From positions 2,473 to 38,160 of the forward strand of contig QIAB01000038.1 of NCBI GenBank assembly GCA_003225455.1: a DNA stretch of 35,688 nt, read 5' to 3'. The notes below the pieces were generated by a model. The model saw only the letters and a list, made by a program, of their open reading frames with translations. It searched no databases and was not told the origin of the DNA. Positions 25,162-33,051 of the stretch are shown here, in pieces. A program made the translations under genes and the position numbers. This stretch comes from Acidobacteriota bacterium. Its GTDB lineage: Bacteria > Acidobacteriota > Terriglobia > Terriglobales > Acidobacteriaceae. Position 1 is the stretch's first letter. Every line of letters starts with the position of its first letter.

Positions 25162-26550
25162 TTACTCGTCTGACGATTCCTGATTCCCATTGCTGCCGGA
25201 TACGGCTTCCAATCGGAATTGACCGCCGAGAATCTTGGCCAGCGAATTTAAATCTTTGGCGAGGGCGTGCCGCCAACGTCCCACGGAATCCTGCGCCAGG
25301 TCTTCCATGGTTTGACCGAAAGATAGAAGAGTTCCTGCGACCTCAGTCTTCAGCAACTCGGAAACCGAGGTTTCGATTCCTTTCTGGGTACTCTTTAACC
25401 GTCCGCATGCTTCGCCGAGTTGCTTTTCGAGTTCCTTGGCGTTGCGCGTTCCCAGCTCTTTGAGAACCACATCCAGAGCGCTCTCCAGTTGAGTGCGCGC
25501 GCCGGATATGATGTCGCTGCCCATTCGCACCAGGCGGGCGTCCAGATCTGACTCAAGGCGGCGGGCAGATTCGTCCAGCTTGGTTATGCGGCTGGCGAGA
25601 TCGGCGGTTTGCGCATGCAGCCGCGTTGCTTCTGACGCGACCTCAACGTGGACTTTCTGCATTTCGCGGCGATACGCTTCGTGCTCCTCGCCCAAGCGCT
25701 GTTGCATAGCTCGCAAGAACTCCTCGCTCCGACGCTCCAGGCGGATTCCCGCTTCCAATGCCTGGTGCTGAAGGCGCTCCGCTCCAGAGTGAACATGTTG
25801 TTGCACCTCACCCGCGATCTGCTCTGAGAGGCCCTGCGCGCGTTGCTCAACCATTTGCAGTTCTTGCCCCAAATGCTCGCGGAACTGATTCTGTGCCTCA
25901 CGTATTTTCTTTGCAATTTCCTCTTTCGCCGCCGCAAATACTTGTTCCGACTGCTGACGGGTTTGCTGCAGGACCTGTGCGCCAAGATCCTCGCGCAAGC
26001 GTACCCACAACTTTTCCTCGACCTCCGGGGGAATATGCGTCAGAGAAATGTCAAATTGACTGCGCTTGGGTTGTGCTTGTGCCAGCTTCTGCCGGAGTTT
26101 TACCACCTCCGCTTGCAACGGCGCAACCAGTTCGCTGACCATGGTTCTCAACTCGCCGTTGGCAGGCGGTGCTTTGCGCACGCGCTTCTGTTCGGTCGAC
26201 GAGGATATCTCCGGCAATCGTGCCCAATCTTCAGGACACCTTTCCAAGCCCCAGAAATTATCCGGCTCATCCAGCATCGCGCCCAGCTTCCAGCCCTGCT
26301 GACCAGAGTCCATGGGTTGGCAGTCCACAATGTGGGCCATCGTCCAGCGCCCTTCTTTGCTTTGAAATTGCACGGGAGCACCGGGTTCCAGTTTCGCAGA
26401 GGAGCGGATGGCGCAACCATGTGCGTTGACCACCAACGTCTCACAGACTTCGGAGAAGTCAGAGTCCGGCTCCATGCTGGTGACGAGTATCGGGAGGGCG
26501 AGCGGCAGCCTCGAGCTGCGCCGCAGGTCGGGTAAGTTTGGAGCGTGCAT
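25162..26550 (-). CDS. PilZ-like domain protein with long coiled coil
   Basis: In this 462-residue protein, residues 10-105 look like a degenerate PilZ domain: RRSSRLPLALPILVTS, then NAHGCAIRS, then GWKLGAMLDEPDNFWG. Residues 130-440 are almost wholly charged helix (EVVKLRQKLAQ, QQSEQVFAAAKEEIAKKIREAQNQFREH and so on) typical of a long coiled coil. No membrane segment is visible. PilZ domains bind cyclic di-GMP through RxxxR and (D/N)xSxxG motifs. Here the Arg motif is present, but the second motif reads NAHGCAI and may not bind. A structural or motility-related regulator is a guess. Confidence 0.85.
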   Translation of the reverse strand: MHAPNLPDLRRSSRLPLALPILVTSMEPDSDFSEVCETLVVNAHGCAIRSSAKLEPGAPVQFQSKEGRWTMAHIVDCQPMDSGQQGWKLGAMLDEPDNFWGLERCPEDWARLPEISSSTEQKRVRKAPPANGELRTMVSELVAPLQAEVVKLRQKLAQAQPKRSQFDISLTHIPPEVEEKLWVRLREDLGAQVLQQTRQQSEQVFAAAKEEIAKKIREAQNQFREHLGQELQMVEQRAQGLSEQIAGEVQQHVHSGAERLQHQALEAGIRLERRSEEFLRAMQQRLGEEHEAYRREMQKVHVEVASEATRLHAQTADLASRITKLDESARRLESDLDARLVRMGSDIISGARTQLESALDVVLKELGTRNAKELEKQLGEACGRLKSTQKGIETSVSELLKTEVAGTLLSFGQTMEDLAQDSVGRWRHALAKDLNSLAKILGGQFRLEAVSGSNGNQESSDE

Positions 26551-26917
26551 GGTTATCCTTTTGCGAAGCGCGCGCGGCTCGGGCAGTGGCCAGGGCCGAG
26601 TCTCCGGTAAGTTAACTCTAAGTTGGCTCTAATGCTTGACCCAAGAGTGTCTTTCTCTGTGTGCGAATGGGCAGTGCCCTGCGGTAATCACGGAGGAACT
26701 TGATCAGTCTTGTCAACGCGCAATTGTCATGCGCGATGAATCGACCGAACGTAGTAGTGGTGGCTTGGCCAATTTTCCTGGTTCGCGGGCAATGAGTCGG
26801 GTAATGAGACCCAGCACTGGCCATCAACCTACATCGAATGAACCAGAGAGTTAGGGCGGATTGTGAGTTCTTGGAGTAGGTTGAGATCACACGCAAACGC
26901 AGAGGACGCAAACAAAG
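26551..26917. other. Intergenic stretch of 367 bp, no gene recognised
   Basis: Short open frames of 70-97 codons occur on both strands but show no family features. The stretch must carry the promoter of the minus-strand PilZ gene, but no convincing -35/-10 pair was found by eye. Confidence 0.4.
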
Positions 26918-27136
26918 ATGACGACACCATGGTTAAGCCGACTTTTGGAAAGTTTTTGCCAGCATCGCTTCTCGTGGCCGCACACGGGCGTTCGTGGTCA
27001 GGATTACCAGGTATGCCTCATCTGTGGAGCGGCCTACGAATATGACTGGACCACCATGCGGCGCACCCGCCGCTTGGCGGCGCCAGCAAGCTCAGGCTAC
27101 GATGCGCCCGGAAAACAGTCCGCGGCCAATAGCTGA
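26918..27136 (+). CDS. Small Cys/His zinc-ribbon-like protein
   Basis: This 72-residue protein has a Cys14-x-His16 pair (ESFCQHRFSWPHTGVRG) and a Cys32-x2-Cys35 pair (YQVCLICGAAYEYDW), followed by MRRTRRL. The spacing suggests one metal site of zinc-ribbon type. Short proteins with the pattern HRFSWP...YQVCLxCGxxYxYDWxxM are common in Acidobacteria (from memory), with unknown role. It stands alone. A GAGGA lies about 12 bp before the ATG. Confidence 0.7.
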   Translation: MTTPWLSRLLESFCQHRFSWPHTGVRGQDYQVCLICGAAYEYDWTTMRRTRRLAAPASSGYDAPGKQSAANS

Positions 27137-27367
27137 GGGACGTAGTCGATCCATTCGGCGCTGGTGATTTCTACGGGCAAGCCTCGCCCGGATTTTAAGA
27201 AATTCTCGATGTTCGCTACTGCGCATTACACTTTCGGTTCATTGACAATCGCTTGCTGATCGGGTCAGAATCAGCGTCCATTGGGCTGTTTCGGGCCTCG
27301 CACTTCGGTAATCCACCTTGGTTGCACGGTCATAGCCTGTTGGAAAAATCATCATGGAGGCGTTTCA

Positions 27368-28276
27368 ATGCGAGGTTCCAGGTTATCGGTATTTCTGGGA
27401 ATGCTCGGTTTGGTTATGGCGTCGCTGACTCTATTGGCGCAAAAGCCCGAGCCGCCGATGAGAGGCATTCACTGGGCACGAGGACATCAGCCACAGGCGG
27501 CCCAGGCCAATCCTGACATGACGTGGCACGGCGGCAACATCCTGACCAGCACCCAAACGGCGGCTATCTTTTGGGGCACGAATTGGGGCAATTCGAGTTT
27601 CGTCTCTGACAAAATCACCGGCTTGGATTCCTGGTACAACGGAGTCAGTGGCAGCACGTACGGCGCCACCTCGGATGAGTACACCGGCCCCAACGGTACT
27701 CAAGTCGGGGATACGATCGGCTATCAGGGACATCACGTCGACCTCTCATCTGCGCCAAGGCATGCTCCCCAGACTTCGGCTGTTCTCGCGGAAGTTTGTA
27801 AGGTAATTCCGCAATCGCAACTGGTCAGCAACGGTTTTTATGCGGTTTATGTGGACAAGCCTCGCGGGCACGCAAATTATTGTGCATGGCATAGTGCCGG
27901 GTCGTGCAGCGGCAAGCAGGTGCAGTTTGCGTTCTTCTTCAATCTCGATGGCGACCCCGGCTGCGATCCCCAGTCTACGGTGACATCCGAATCCCAGGGG
28001 TTAGCTGCACTGGCCAACGTTACGGGACACGAGCTTTCGGAAGCGCGGTCTGACCCGCAACTGAATGCCTGGTACGATTCTTCGGGAGCGGAGAATGCAG
28101 ACAAGTGCGCGTGGACCTTCGGCGGTCCGTACGTGACCCTCTCCAACAATACGAAGTGGAAAATTCAAGGCAACTGGTCGAACTACGCCTACGACAACAA
28201 TCTTGGATATCCCAATTCCAGCGGCCAGAACGGCTGTGTGGACGGCACCAACGTCCCCGGACCGTACACGCGCTAA
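27368..28276 (+). CDS. Secreted protein with HELSE motif, EXORDIUM-like
   Basis: From ATG 27368 this is 302 residues with a signal peptide (MRGSRLSVFLGMLGLVMASLTLLAQ). The mature part starts MTWHGGNILTSTQTAAIFWG and later has GHELSEARSDPQLNAWYDSS (220-239), followed by ADKCAWTFG. This block is close in pattern to the SHELAE...NPLVNAWY...IADLC block of the plant EXORDIUM / phosphate-induced protein 1 family, as I remember it. HELSE could also belong to a zinc site of metallopeptidase type. GGAGG 7 bp before the ATG fixes the start. The function is unknown. Confidence 0.85.
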   Translation: MRGSRLSVFLGMLGLVMASLTLLAQKPEPPMRGIHWARGHQPQAAQANPDMTWHGGNILTSTQTAAIFWGTNWGNSSFVSDKITGLDSWYNGVSGSTYGATSDEYTGPNGTQVGDTIGYQGHHVDLSSAPRHAPQTSAVLAEVCKVIPQSQLVSNGFYAVYVDKPRGHANYCAWHSAGSCSGKQVQFAFFFNLDGDPGCDPQSTVTSESQGLAALANVTGHELSEARSDPQLNAWYDSSGAENADKCAWTFGGPYVTLSNNTKWKIQGNWSNYAYDNNLGYPNSSGQNGCVDGTNVPGPYTR

Positions 28277-28289
28277 TACGCCGGTGAAT

Positions 28290-28318
28290 GGCTCACCTGT
28301 TGCGCGGACAGGTGAGCC
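28290..28318. terminator. Bidirectional terminator-like hairpin between convergent genes
   Basis: GGCTCACCTGT-tgcgcgg-ACAGGTGAGCC is a perfect 11-bp stem, 14 bp after the stop of the HELSE protein gene. It is followed by TCTCCTCTTC. The opposing gene ends at 28345, so the hairpin can serve both strands. Confidence 0.75.
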
Positions 28319-28344
28319 TCTCCTCTTCAAGCAGCCCTGACGAC

Positions 28345-28950
28345 TCAAGGAGCCAGGAGCACCTTCGTTTGCACCCCATAGGCCCGATAGTTCGAATAGG
28401 CATGCCGGTCTCGAGAGGTCAGACCATTGACATCGGATGTGACCACTACTTCGCGGGGCAGCCACAAAGGTGAGGTAACGCCGGCCACTTGTGTTTCCCC
28501 GAAATGAACCTCGGCCGTCAAGCTTCGGAGCTGAACGTCTGGCAAAGGTGACAAAAGGTCCGTCCGCAAGCGAACGATTCGGAAGTCGGATGCATCAACC
28601 CACGCTACGCCTTGGTGGAAAATCGGAACGGACCTTCCCTCGAACCGAACTTCTCCTGGCGTTCGAACAAACCCGGGTTTTTGAGAAAATGCCAAAACCA
28701 AGGTCTTGTGCCGATCAATCTTCTGCTGTCCGAGGTAACGGAACGTGGACTCTGCCCGGTTTGATGGATAAAAAAGCACCCACATATACGCGAAACCGTG
28801 GGCCAGGGGAGAAGCCCCAGCATTCCCCATGCGCGCTTGCGTGCTGGCCGACGTTCCCGCGCTCAGAGCGTCATCAGGTTGCGGCACGTTGCTCTGCAAG
28901 TCCACTCGATATTCCTCAAGCGTTACCGCGTCCTTGCCCCGGTGAGACAA
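28345..28950 (-). pseudogene. 3' part of a frameshifted secreted protein gene
   Basis: This frame (about 200 codons) has no ribosome site or signal peptide, and its first codons overlap the end of the upstream frame. It begins SHRGKDAVTLEEYRVDLQ, which makes sense directly after FSYLIL at the end of the other frame. It ends VNGLTSRDRHAYSNYRAYGVQTK, a beta-rich stretch typical of the acidobacterial secreted families. It is therefore read as the missing C-terminal domain of the 28916-30106 gene. One extra base near 28942, in the context CTTGTCTCACC on the minus strand, would account for the break. Confidence 0.7.
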
Positions 28951-30106
28951 GAATCAGGTACGAGAATTTCCGCCGCATTGCCTTGCTGCTTCCTTGCGAT
29001 TCCGCTACCTCCTCCTGCGAAATGAGATTAGGTACTCTCTGGAAGAGATCTACAGTCTTGGATCCAATCTTGTCTAGAAGAGCGGTCAATTCCTCCTGGT
29101 TCTGAGAACCTTGGAGCCCCTGCAGTTCGGGGACCATTTCCCGGAGTTCCGCAATAGGGCAGTCGACAAACGACTTCGCGTTCACGTAGACCGCATTCTG
29201 GCCGGTGTCGCTCTCTCGCGGGCTCCCGCTGGGGCTCTTCGCTTCTTCGTGTGGAGACAGGACTAGGGGATTTACCGCGGTTGCTCGCGGATTTTTCGGT
29301 TGCCCAAGAGCTGTCGACCGCTCAAATCGGGCGTCGTCGACCGGAGAGTTGATTTCCACCTCTCGCAGCGTGGTCGTGGTCTCGGACCTTTCTGTTCTTT
29401 GGATGACCTTGAAGGGAAGCTTGACTCCGCCGACCTCATGGTAGTCGGAGTAAAACCGTTCCACACTGAATCGACCACCAGATTTCCAACCTACCAGCAA
29501 GTACGTCTGGGCATCAAAGTAGAAGGTCTCGTCCCACGGGGATGCGGGACTCCGTATCTGTACCGCAAGCGCCATTTGGCCCCCGACTTTCTTAGATCCT
29601 TTCAGTTGAATCCTGGTGTTCTGTTTGAGCAGAAGGACCGGTAGTGGCTCATATCCGTTTTCGCAAGCGTACTCGCTTCCTGGCTTCGGTTTGAACTCCC
29701 GCCAGCCGGCATAGACACTGAAATACCACGCCACTTTGCCGTCACAGCCGTGCATTCCCACGATTTTGTTTTCGATGCGCAGCACGGCGAACCGACGGTT
29801 GGGTGACTTGAAATAGAATTCGAAGATACCTTGTTGTTTCCTTAACGTCGGCGGATGGAAAGCCGGGACGAAGTCTGTCAGGTTCCCGGTTACGTCACCT
29901 TTTTCGACGAATGTCGTCATCGACGAGAATCTGTCCGATCCTCCGATGGCTTCCAGGTATCTGGCGATGATTTGATCCGCAGTGAGCGGATTTTGTTGTC
30001 CGAACGCCGGCGTTTGTCCGCAGAGGAGCAACGCTGCGAACCAGGTTGCCACGGAAAACCATCTCGGACAGAACACGTTCCCCCCGCAACTCGGTGTATC
30101 AAACAT
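28916..30106 (-). CDS. Secreted protein of unknown function, 5' part of a frameshifted gene
   Basis: From ATG 30106 this is about 396 residues with a signal peptide (FSVATWFAALLLCGQTPAFGQQ). It then has LTADQIIARYLEAIGGSDRFSSMTTFVEKGDVTG, a beginning common to acidobacterial secreted proteins with a lipoprotein-sorting-like fold. A second segment follows with YVNAKSFVDCPIAELREMVPELQGLQ and IGSKTVDLFQRVPNLISQEEV. The frame ends SYLILVSPGQGRGNA, while the +1 frame continues SHRGKDAVTLEEYR. The whole gene would cover 28345-30106 and encode about 586 residues. The function is unknown. A TTG start at 30139 is possible but adds residues before the signal. Confidence 0.75.
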   Translation of the reverse strand: MFDTPSCGGNVFCPRWFSVATWFAALLLCGQTPAFGQQNPLTADQIIARYLEAIGGSDRFSSMTTFVEKGDVTGNLTDFVPAFHPPTLRKQQGIFEFYFKSPNRRFAVLRIENKIVGMHGCDGKVAWYFSVYAGWREFKPKPGSEYACENGYEPLPVLLLKQNTRIQLKGSKKVGGQMALAVQIRSPASPWDETFYFDAQTYLLVGWKSGGRFSVERFYSDYHEVGGVKLPFKVIQRTERSETTTTLREVEINSPVDDARFERSTALGQPKNPRATAVNPLVLSPHEEAKSPSGSPRESDTGQNAVYVNAKSFVDCPIAELREMVPELQGLQGSQNQEELTALLDKIGSKTVDLFQRVPNLISQEEVAESQGSSKAMRRKFSYLILVSPGQGRGNA

Positions 30107-30305
30107 TCGGATGGTACACCCGGATAATTGGGAGGGCAATTTTTGCCATGCCGGGAGTCATAGAAGGGGCTCACGCGCCAGAGTTGCCATGAGATTACTC
30201 CTCCAAGCCCAGAGTGTATCGATCTAGGGACGAGTACAGTCCTTGTTCTCTATCAGGCTGCCGAAAAAGTCGGGATTGAGGCGAGTCGCCGCCCTCAGGG
30301 GCTAA

Positions 30306-30529
30306 AGAGTGTGCGTGAGAACTCGTGTCGTCCCTCCTAAAGGGACTCACTTCACTTTCCCACATCCACCCGGCTTCACGTGCCGGGCTATCACATTCCG
30401 CCCCTACGGGGCTGGGATCCGATGGTTCGATTCCACATGGTTCCCCAAAAAATCAGTTCTCACGCACACATTAAAGCCCTCCCTGATTTTGTGCGACTTA
30501 CGCGGCGCTAAAGCGCCGCTCTACCACAG
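30306..30529 (+). repeat. Structured 222-bp repeat, copy 2 (upstream of the MOSC gene)
   Basis: It has the same plan as 13012-13234: arm GTGTGCGTGAGAAC (30309-30322), internal hairpins including GCCCCTACGGGGC, the exact complementary arm GTTCTCACGCACAC (30456-30469), then a tail ending in GCGGCGCTAAAGCGCCGC. Differences from copy 1 are scattered substitutions and short indels, several in hairpin loops (CTTC versus TA). It lies in the 507-bp gap 30107-30613 and ends 84 bp before the MOSC ATG. Confidence 0.85.
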
Positions 30530-30584
30530 CGCAGCAGGCTTTCGTAAGTTTTTCCGCAGCCTTCTATCTATGGCTATCCAAGAG

Positions 30585-30605
30585 TATACTTCCCCGCTAT
30601 AGCGG
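30585..30605 (+). promoter_or_regulatory. Candidate -10 box followed by a palindromic operator-like site
   Basis: TATACT (30585-30590) is a good -10 box without a clear -35. CCGCTATAGCGG (30594-30605) is a perfect 12-bp palindrome that would lie over the transcription start, and its end overlaps the ribosome site GGAGGG (30604-30609). A repressor site or an RNA hairpin masking the ribosome site are both possible. Confidence 0.35.
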
Positions 30606-30613
30606 AGGGTCTT

Positions 30614-31456
30614 ATGCCATCTTCCCAACTGATCGGCTCAGTAGCTTCCTTATGGCGGTATCCAGTGAAATCGATGATGGGCGAAGAGTTGAACGCGGCC
30701 GAGGTCACGAAGTTCGGGCTGCTCGGAGATCGCGCTTATGCCGTGGTGGATGTGGAGACGGGCAAGGTTGCGAGCGCCAAGAATCCGAAGAAGTGGCCCA
30801 ATCTTTTCAGTTTTCGGGCTGCGTACATCGAGCCGCCCCGGCTAGGCGAGGAGATCCCGCCCATTCGCATCACCCTGCCCGACGGTACCCTGGTGCGGAG
30901 TGACGATGCTGATGTTGACAGCACTCTGTCGCGGGCGCTGGGAAGGGCGGTGAAACTTTCCCGCAGTACAGCAAAGCCCAGCCTGGAAGAATATTGGCCG
31001 AATATTGAGGGCCTGACGCACAGAGATGCCATAACCGACGAGCCGCTTCCGGAGGGAACCTTCTTCGATGTCGCAGTAGTGCACGTTCTTTCCACCAGCA
31101 CGATTGACGTGCTGCGCGCGGTTTATCCGGAGGGGCGCTTCGAAGTGCGGCGCTTCCGCCCGAACGTTGTCTTGCAGCCGGATTCAAAGCGAGATGACTT
31201 TATTGAAAACCAGTGGTCGGGTGATGCGCTGGCCATGGGCAGCGAGGTTTGGCTGAATGTTACCGGACCCTGTCTGCGCTGCGTGATGACAACTCTAGCG
31301 CAAGGCGATCTGCCGCAGGATATCGGAATTTTGAAAACGGCGGTGAAGCACAATCAGGGCGGCGTGGGCGCTTATGCGTCAGTCGCAAAGGCAGGCAGCA
31401 TACGCCGCGGCGATGTGGTTAAATCCGAGCCGGCGATTAGCGCGGTAGCCAGTTAG
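30614..31456 (+). CDS. MOSC domain protein (YcbX-like)
   Basis: This 280-residue protein has an N-terminal MOSC-N beta-barrel region (IGSVASLWRYPVKSMMGEEL, GDRAYAVVD). The MOSC domain has RRFRPNVVLQP (179-189) and the conserved Cys in TGPCLRCVMTT (Cys220 and Cys223; the second is the usual sulfur/molybdenum-linked residue). MOSC proteins are molybdenum-cofactor-dependent or sulfur-carrying enzymes, such as N-hydroxylated-compound reductases. No ferredoxin domain is fused, unlike E. coli YcbX. GGAGGG precedes the ATG by 4 bp. Confidence 0.92.
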   Translation: MPSSQLIGSVASLWRYPVKSMMGEELNAAEVTKFGLLGDRAYAVVDVETGKVASAKNPKKWPNLFSFRAAYIEPPRLGEEIPPIRITLPDGTLVRSDDADVDSTLSRALGRAVKLSRSTAKPSLEEYWPNIEGLTHRDAITDEPLPEGTFFDVAVVHVLSTSTIDVLRAVYPEGRFEVRRFRPNVVLQPDSKRDDFIENQWSGDALAMGSEVWLNVTGPCLRCVMTTLAQGDLPQDIGILKTAVKHNQGGVGAYASVAKAGSIRRGDVVKSEPAISAVAS

Positions 31457-31473
31457 GTTTGCCTCACGCATAC

Positions 31474-32808
31474 TCAGCCGAGCCAACTCCACATCAGACC
31501 AAGGCTCGCGGCTGAGACTACGACGGTTGTAATCCACCCGAGAATGTTTATGGCCCTGCCATTGACCCGGTCTCCCATGATTCTTCGATTGTTGGTGATT
31601 AACATAATGATGATCATGAGCGGCGGAGCCAAGAGTCCCATAATTACGGCGGCGAAGAATAATGCGCTGATGGGGTTGATCCCAGAAAACCCGATGGCTA
31701 CAGCGACGCAGGTCGAGAGCGCAATCACGGCATAGAATTCTGGAGCATGTCCCGGCTTATGAACCAAGCCATGCCGCCAGCCAAAGGTTTCGGCCAGCGC
31801 GTACCCGGCTCCGGTAGTAAGTACAGGTACCGCGAGAATTCCCACCCCCACAACTCCCGCTGCGAACAGCAGACTGGCGGCATTGCCGGCCAGCGGACGC
31901 AATGCCTCAGCCGCAGCGCCAGCTGAGTCGACGCTGACGTGCCCAGTTTTGAACAGCGTGGCCGCGGTACACAGAATGATGAAATACATCATGAGGCTGG
32001 AAAAGAACATGCCAATGGCGGCACCCATGGCGGCAAAGCGGAGTTCCTGTTTCGCTGCGCCGGCACGTCGCTCGGGATGATGATGCCCATTGGCAGTCTT
32101 CTCCTCAACACTCTGGCTGGATTGCCAGAAGAACAGATATGGCGACATCGTCGTTCCTACAACCGCGACCAGCATCGCAAGATGGCTGCTATCAAGATGA
32201 AGGTCAGGAATGAATGTCCCACGAATAACTTCCGCCAGAGCCGGTTTGGCAAGGAACGCGGCGCCGACGTAGGACAGCAGCGCCAGCGCCAGCCATTTAA
32301 AAATTCTCTGAAGCATCGCATACGATCCCCAGGTTTGCAGGCCAAGGATCAGGCCGGTCACTCCTAGAATCATCACGGTCAAGGGCACGGGGATTATCAA
32401 GCGGATGGATGCAGCAATGGCTCCGAGATCCGCCGCCGCCTCGATGATGTTTGCGATCACCAGGCAGATCACCACCGGATAGAGCAGCCGAGGTGAATAG
32501 TAGCGCCGGAGCACGCCCGCAATCCCCATTCCGCTGACCATGCCAAGTTTTGAGCACAGAAACATGCTCGCCGCCATCATGGGGAAAACCAGCGGCGCCA
32601 TCCACAGAGCAGAAAAGCCGAAGGCCGCTCCGGCTTTGGCATAAGTGCCGATAGCGCTGGGATCATCGTTGGCCGCGCCAGTGATTAGGCCAGGGCCGAG
32701 CAGACGGAGCACCGATTTGAGCCGATTCGATTGCCGGCCCGCCTGGGCCTCGCGCCTAGTCGGTCGAGTGTCTGTGATGATCGTTTGCTGTAGCGTGTCT
32801 TCGTTCAC
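31474..32808 (-). CDS. Divergent NRAMP-family metal transporter
   Basis: This 444-residue protein has about 11 helices in the NRAMP order. The first helix reads LITGAANDDPSAIGTYAKAG, so the canonical DPGN metal motif is DPSA (49-52), with Ala in place of the metal-binding Asn. The sixth-helix motif MPHN is MSPYLFF (from Met221). Asp49 and Met221 are kept. This is a recognisable divergent branch, and ion selectivity may differ from classical Mn/Fe uptake. The start is GTG 32808 with a weak ribosome site. It converges with the MOSC gene, 17 bp between stops. The 243-bp upstream gap is AT-rich and shows no clear promoter. Confidence 0.88.
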   Translation of the reverse strand: MNEDTLQQTIITDTRPTRREAQAGRQSNRLKSVLRLLGPGLITGAANDDPSAIGTYAKAGAAFGFSALWMAPLVFPMMAASMFLCSKLGMVSGMGIAGVLRRYYSPRLLYPVVICLVIANIIEAAADLGAIAASIRLIIPVPLTVMILGVTGLILGLQTWGSYAMLQRIFKWLALALLSYVGAAFLAKPALAEVIRGTFIPDLHLDSSHLAMLVAVVGTTMSPYLFFWQSSQSVEEKTANGHHHPERRAGAAKQELRFAAMGAAIGMFFSSLMMYFIILCTAATLFKTGHVSVDSAGAAAEALRPLAGNAASLLFAAGVVGVGILAVPVLTTGAGYALAETFGWRHGLVHKPGHAPEFYAVIALSTCVAVAIGFSGINPISALFFAAVIMGLLAPPLMIIIMLITNNRRIMGDRVNGRAINILGWITTVVVSAASLGLMWSWLG

Positions 32809-33051
32809 GATCTGCCCGCGGCCGCTTGTGGTTTGCTGACGATGCCCCGAGGGTTTATCAGCGTCAGGGCGAGTCCGAATTCGTGACTCGTGTAGATGCG
32901 GATCCTGAGCAGCAGGTTTGTCACGAAAGGTAAAAACGAAGCGGGAAATCTAATTTATTCGAATGAAAAAATCGAGTTAAAGAGTTTCAATTCTTCGGCT
33001 CAAAAATATCTTTCAGCCTCGAACTGATTGGGTACTCGGAGACTCGCCAGG

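Noticed and set aside
25843-26535. 230-codon plus-strand open frame opposite the PilZ/coiled-coil gene
   Set aside because: It is antisense to a strongly periodic coiled-coil gene, and its Leu/Arg/His/Phe-rich translation has no domain.
26618-26911. 97-codon minus-strand frame and 72-codon plus-strand frame in the 26551-26917 gap
   Set aside because: Neither has family features, a ribosome site or plausible codon use.
28491-29105. 204-codon plus-strand open frame opposite the frameshifted secreted-protein gene
   Set aside because: The minus-strand frames carry a signal peptide and coherent secreted-protein sequence. The plus frame is rich in Arg/Pro/Ser and looks like an antisense shadow.
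30309-30602. 97-codon open frame upstream of the MOSC gene
   Set aside because: It lies almost entirely in copy 2 of the structured repeat and matches the equally meaningless translation of copy 1.
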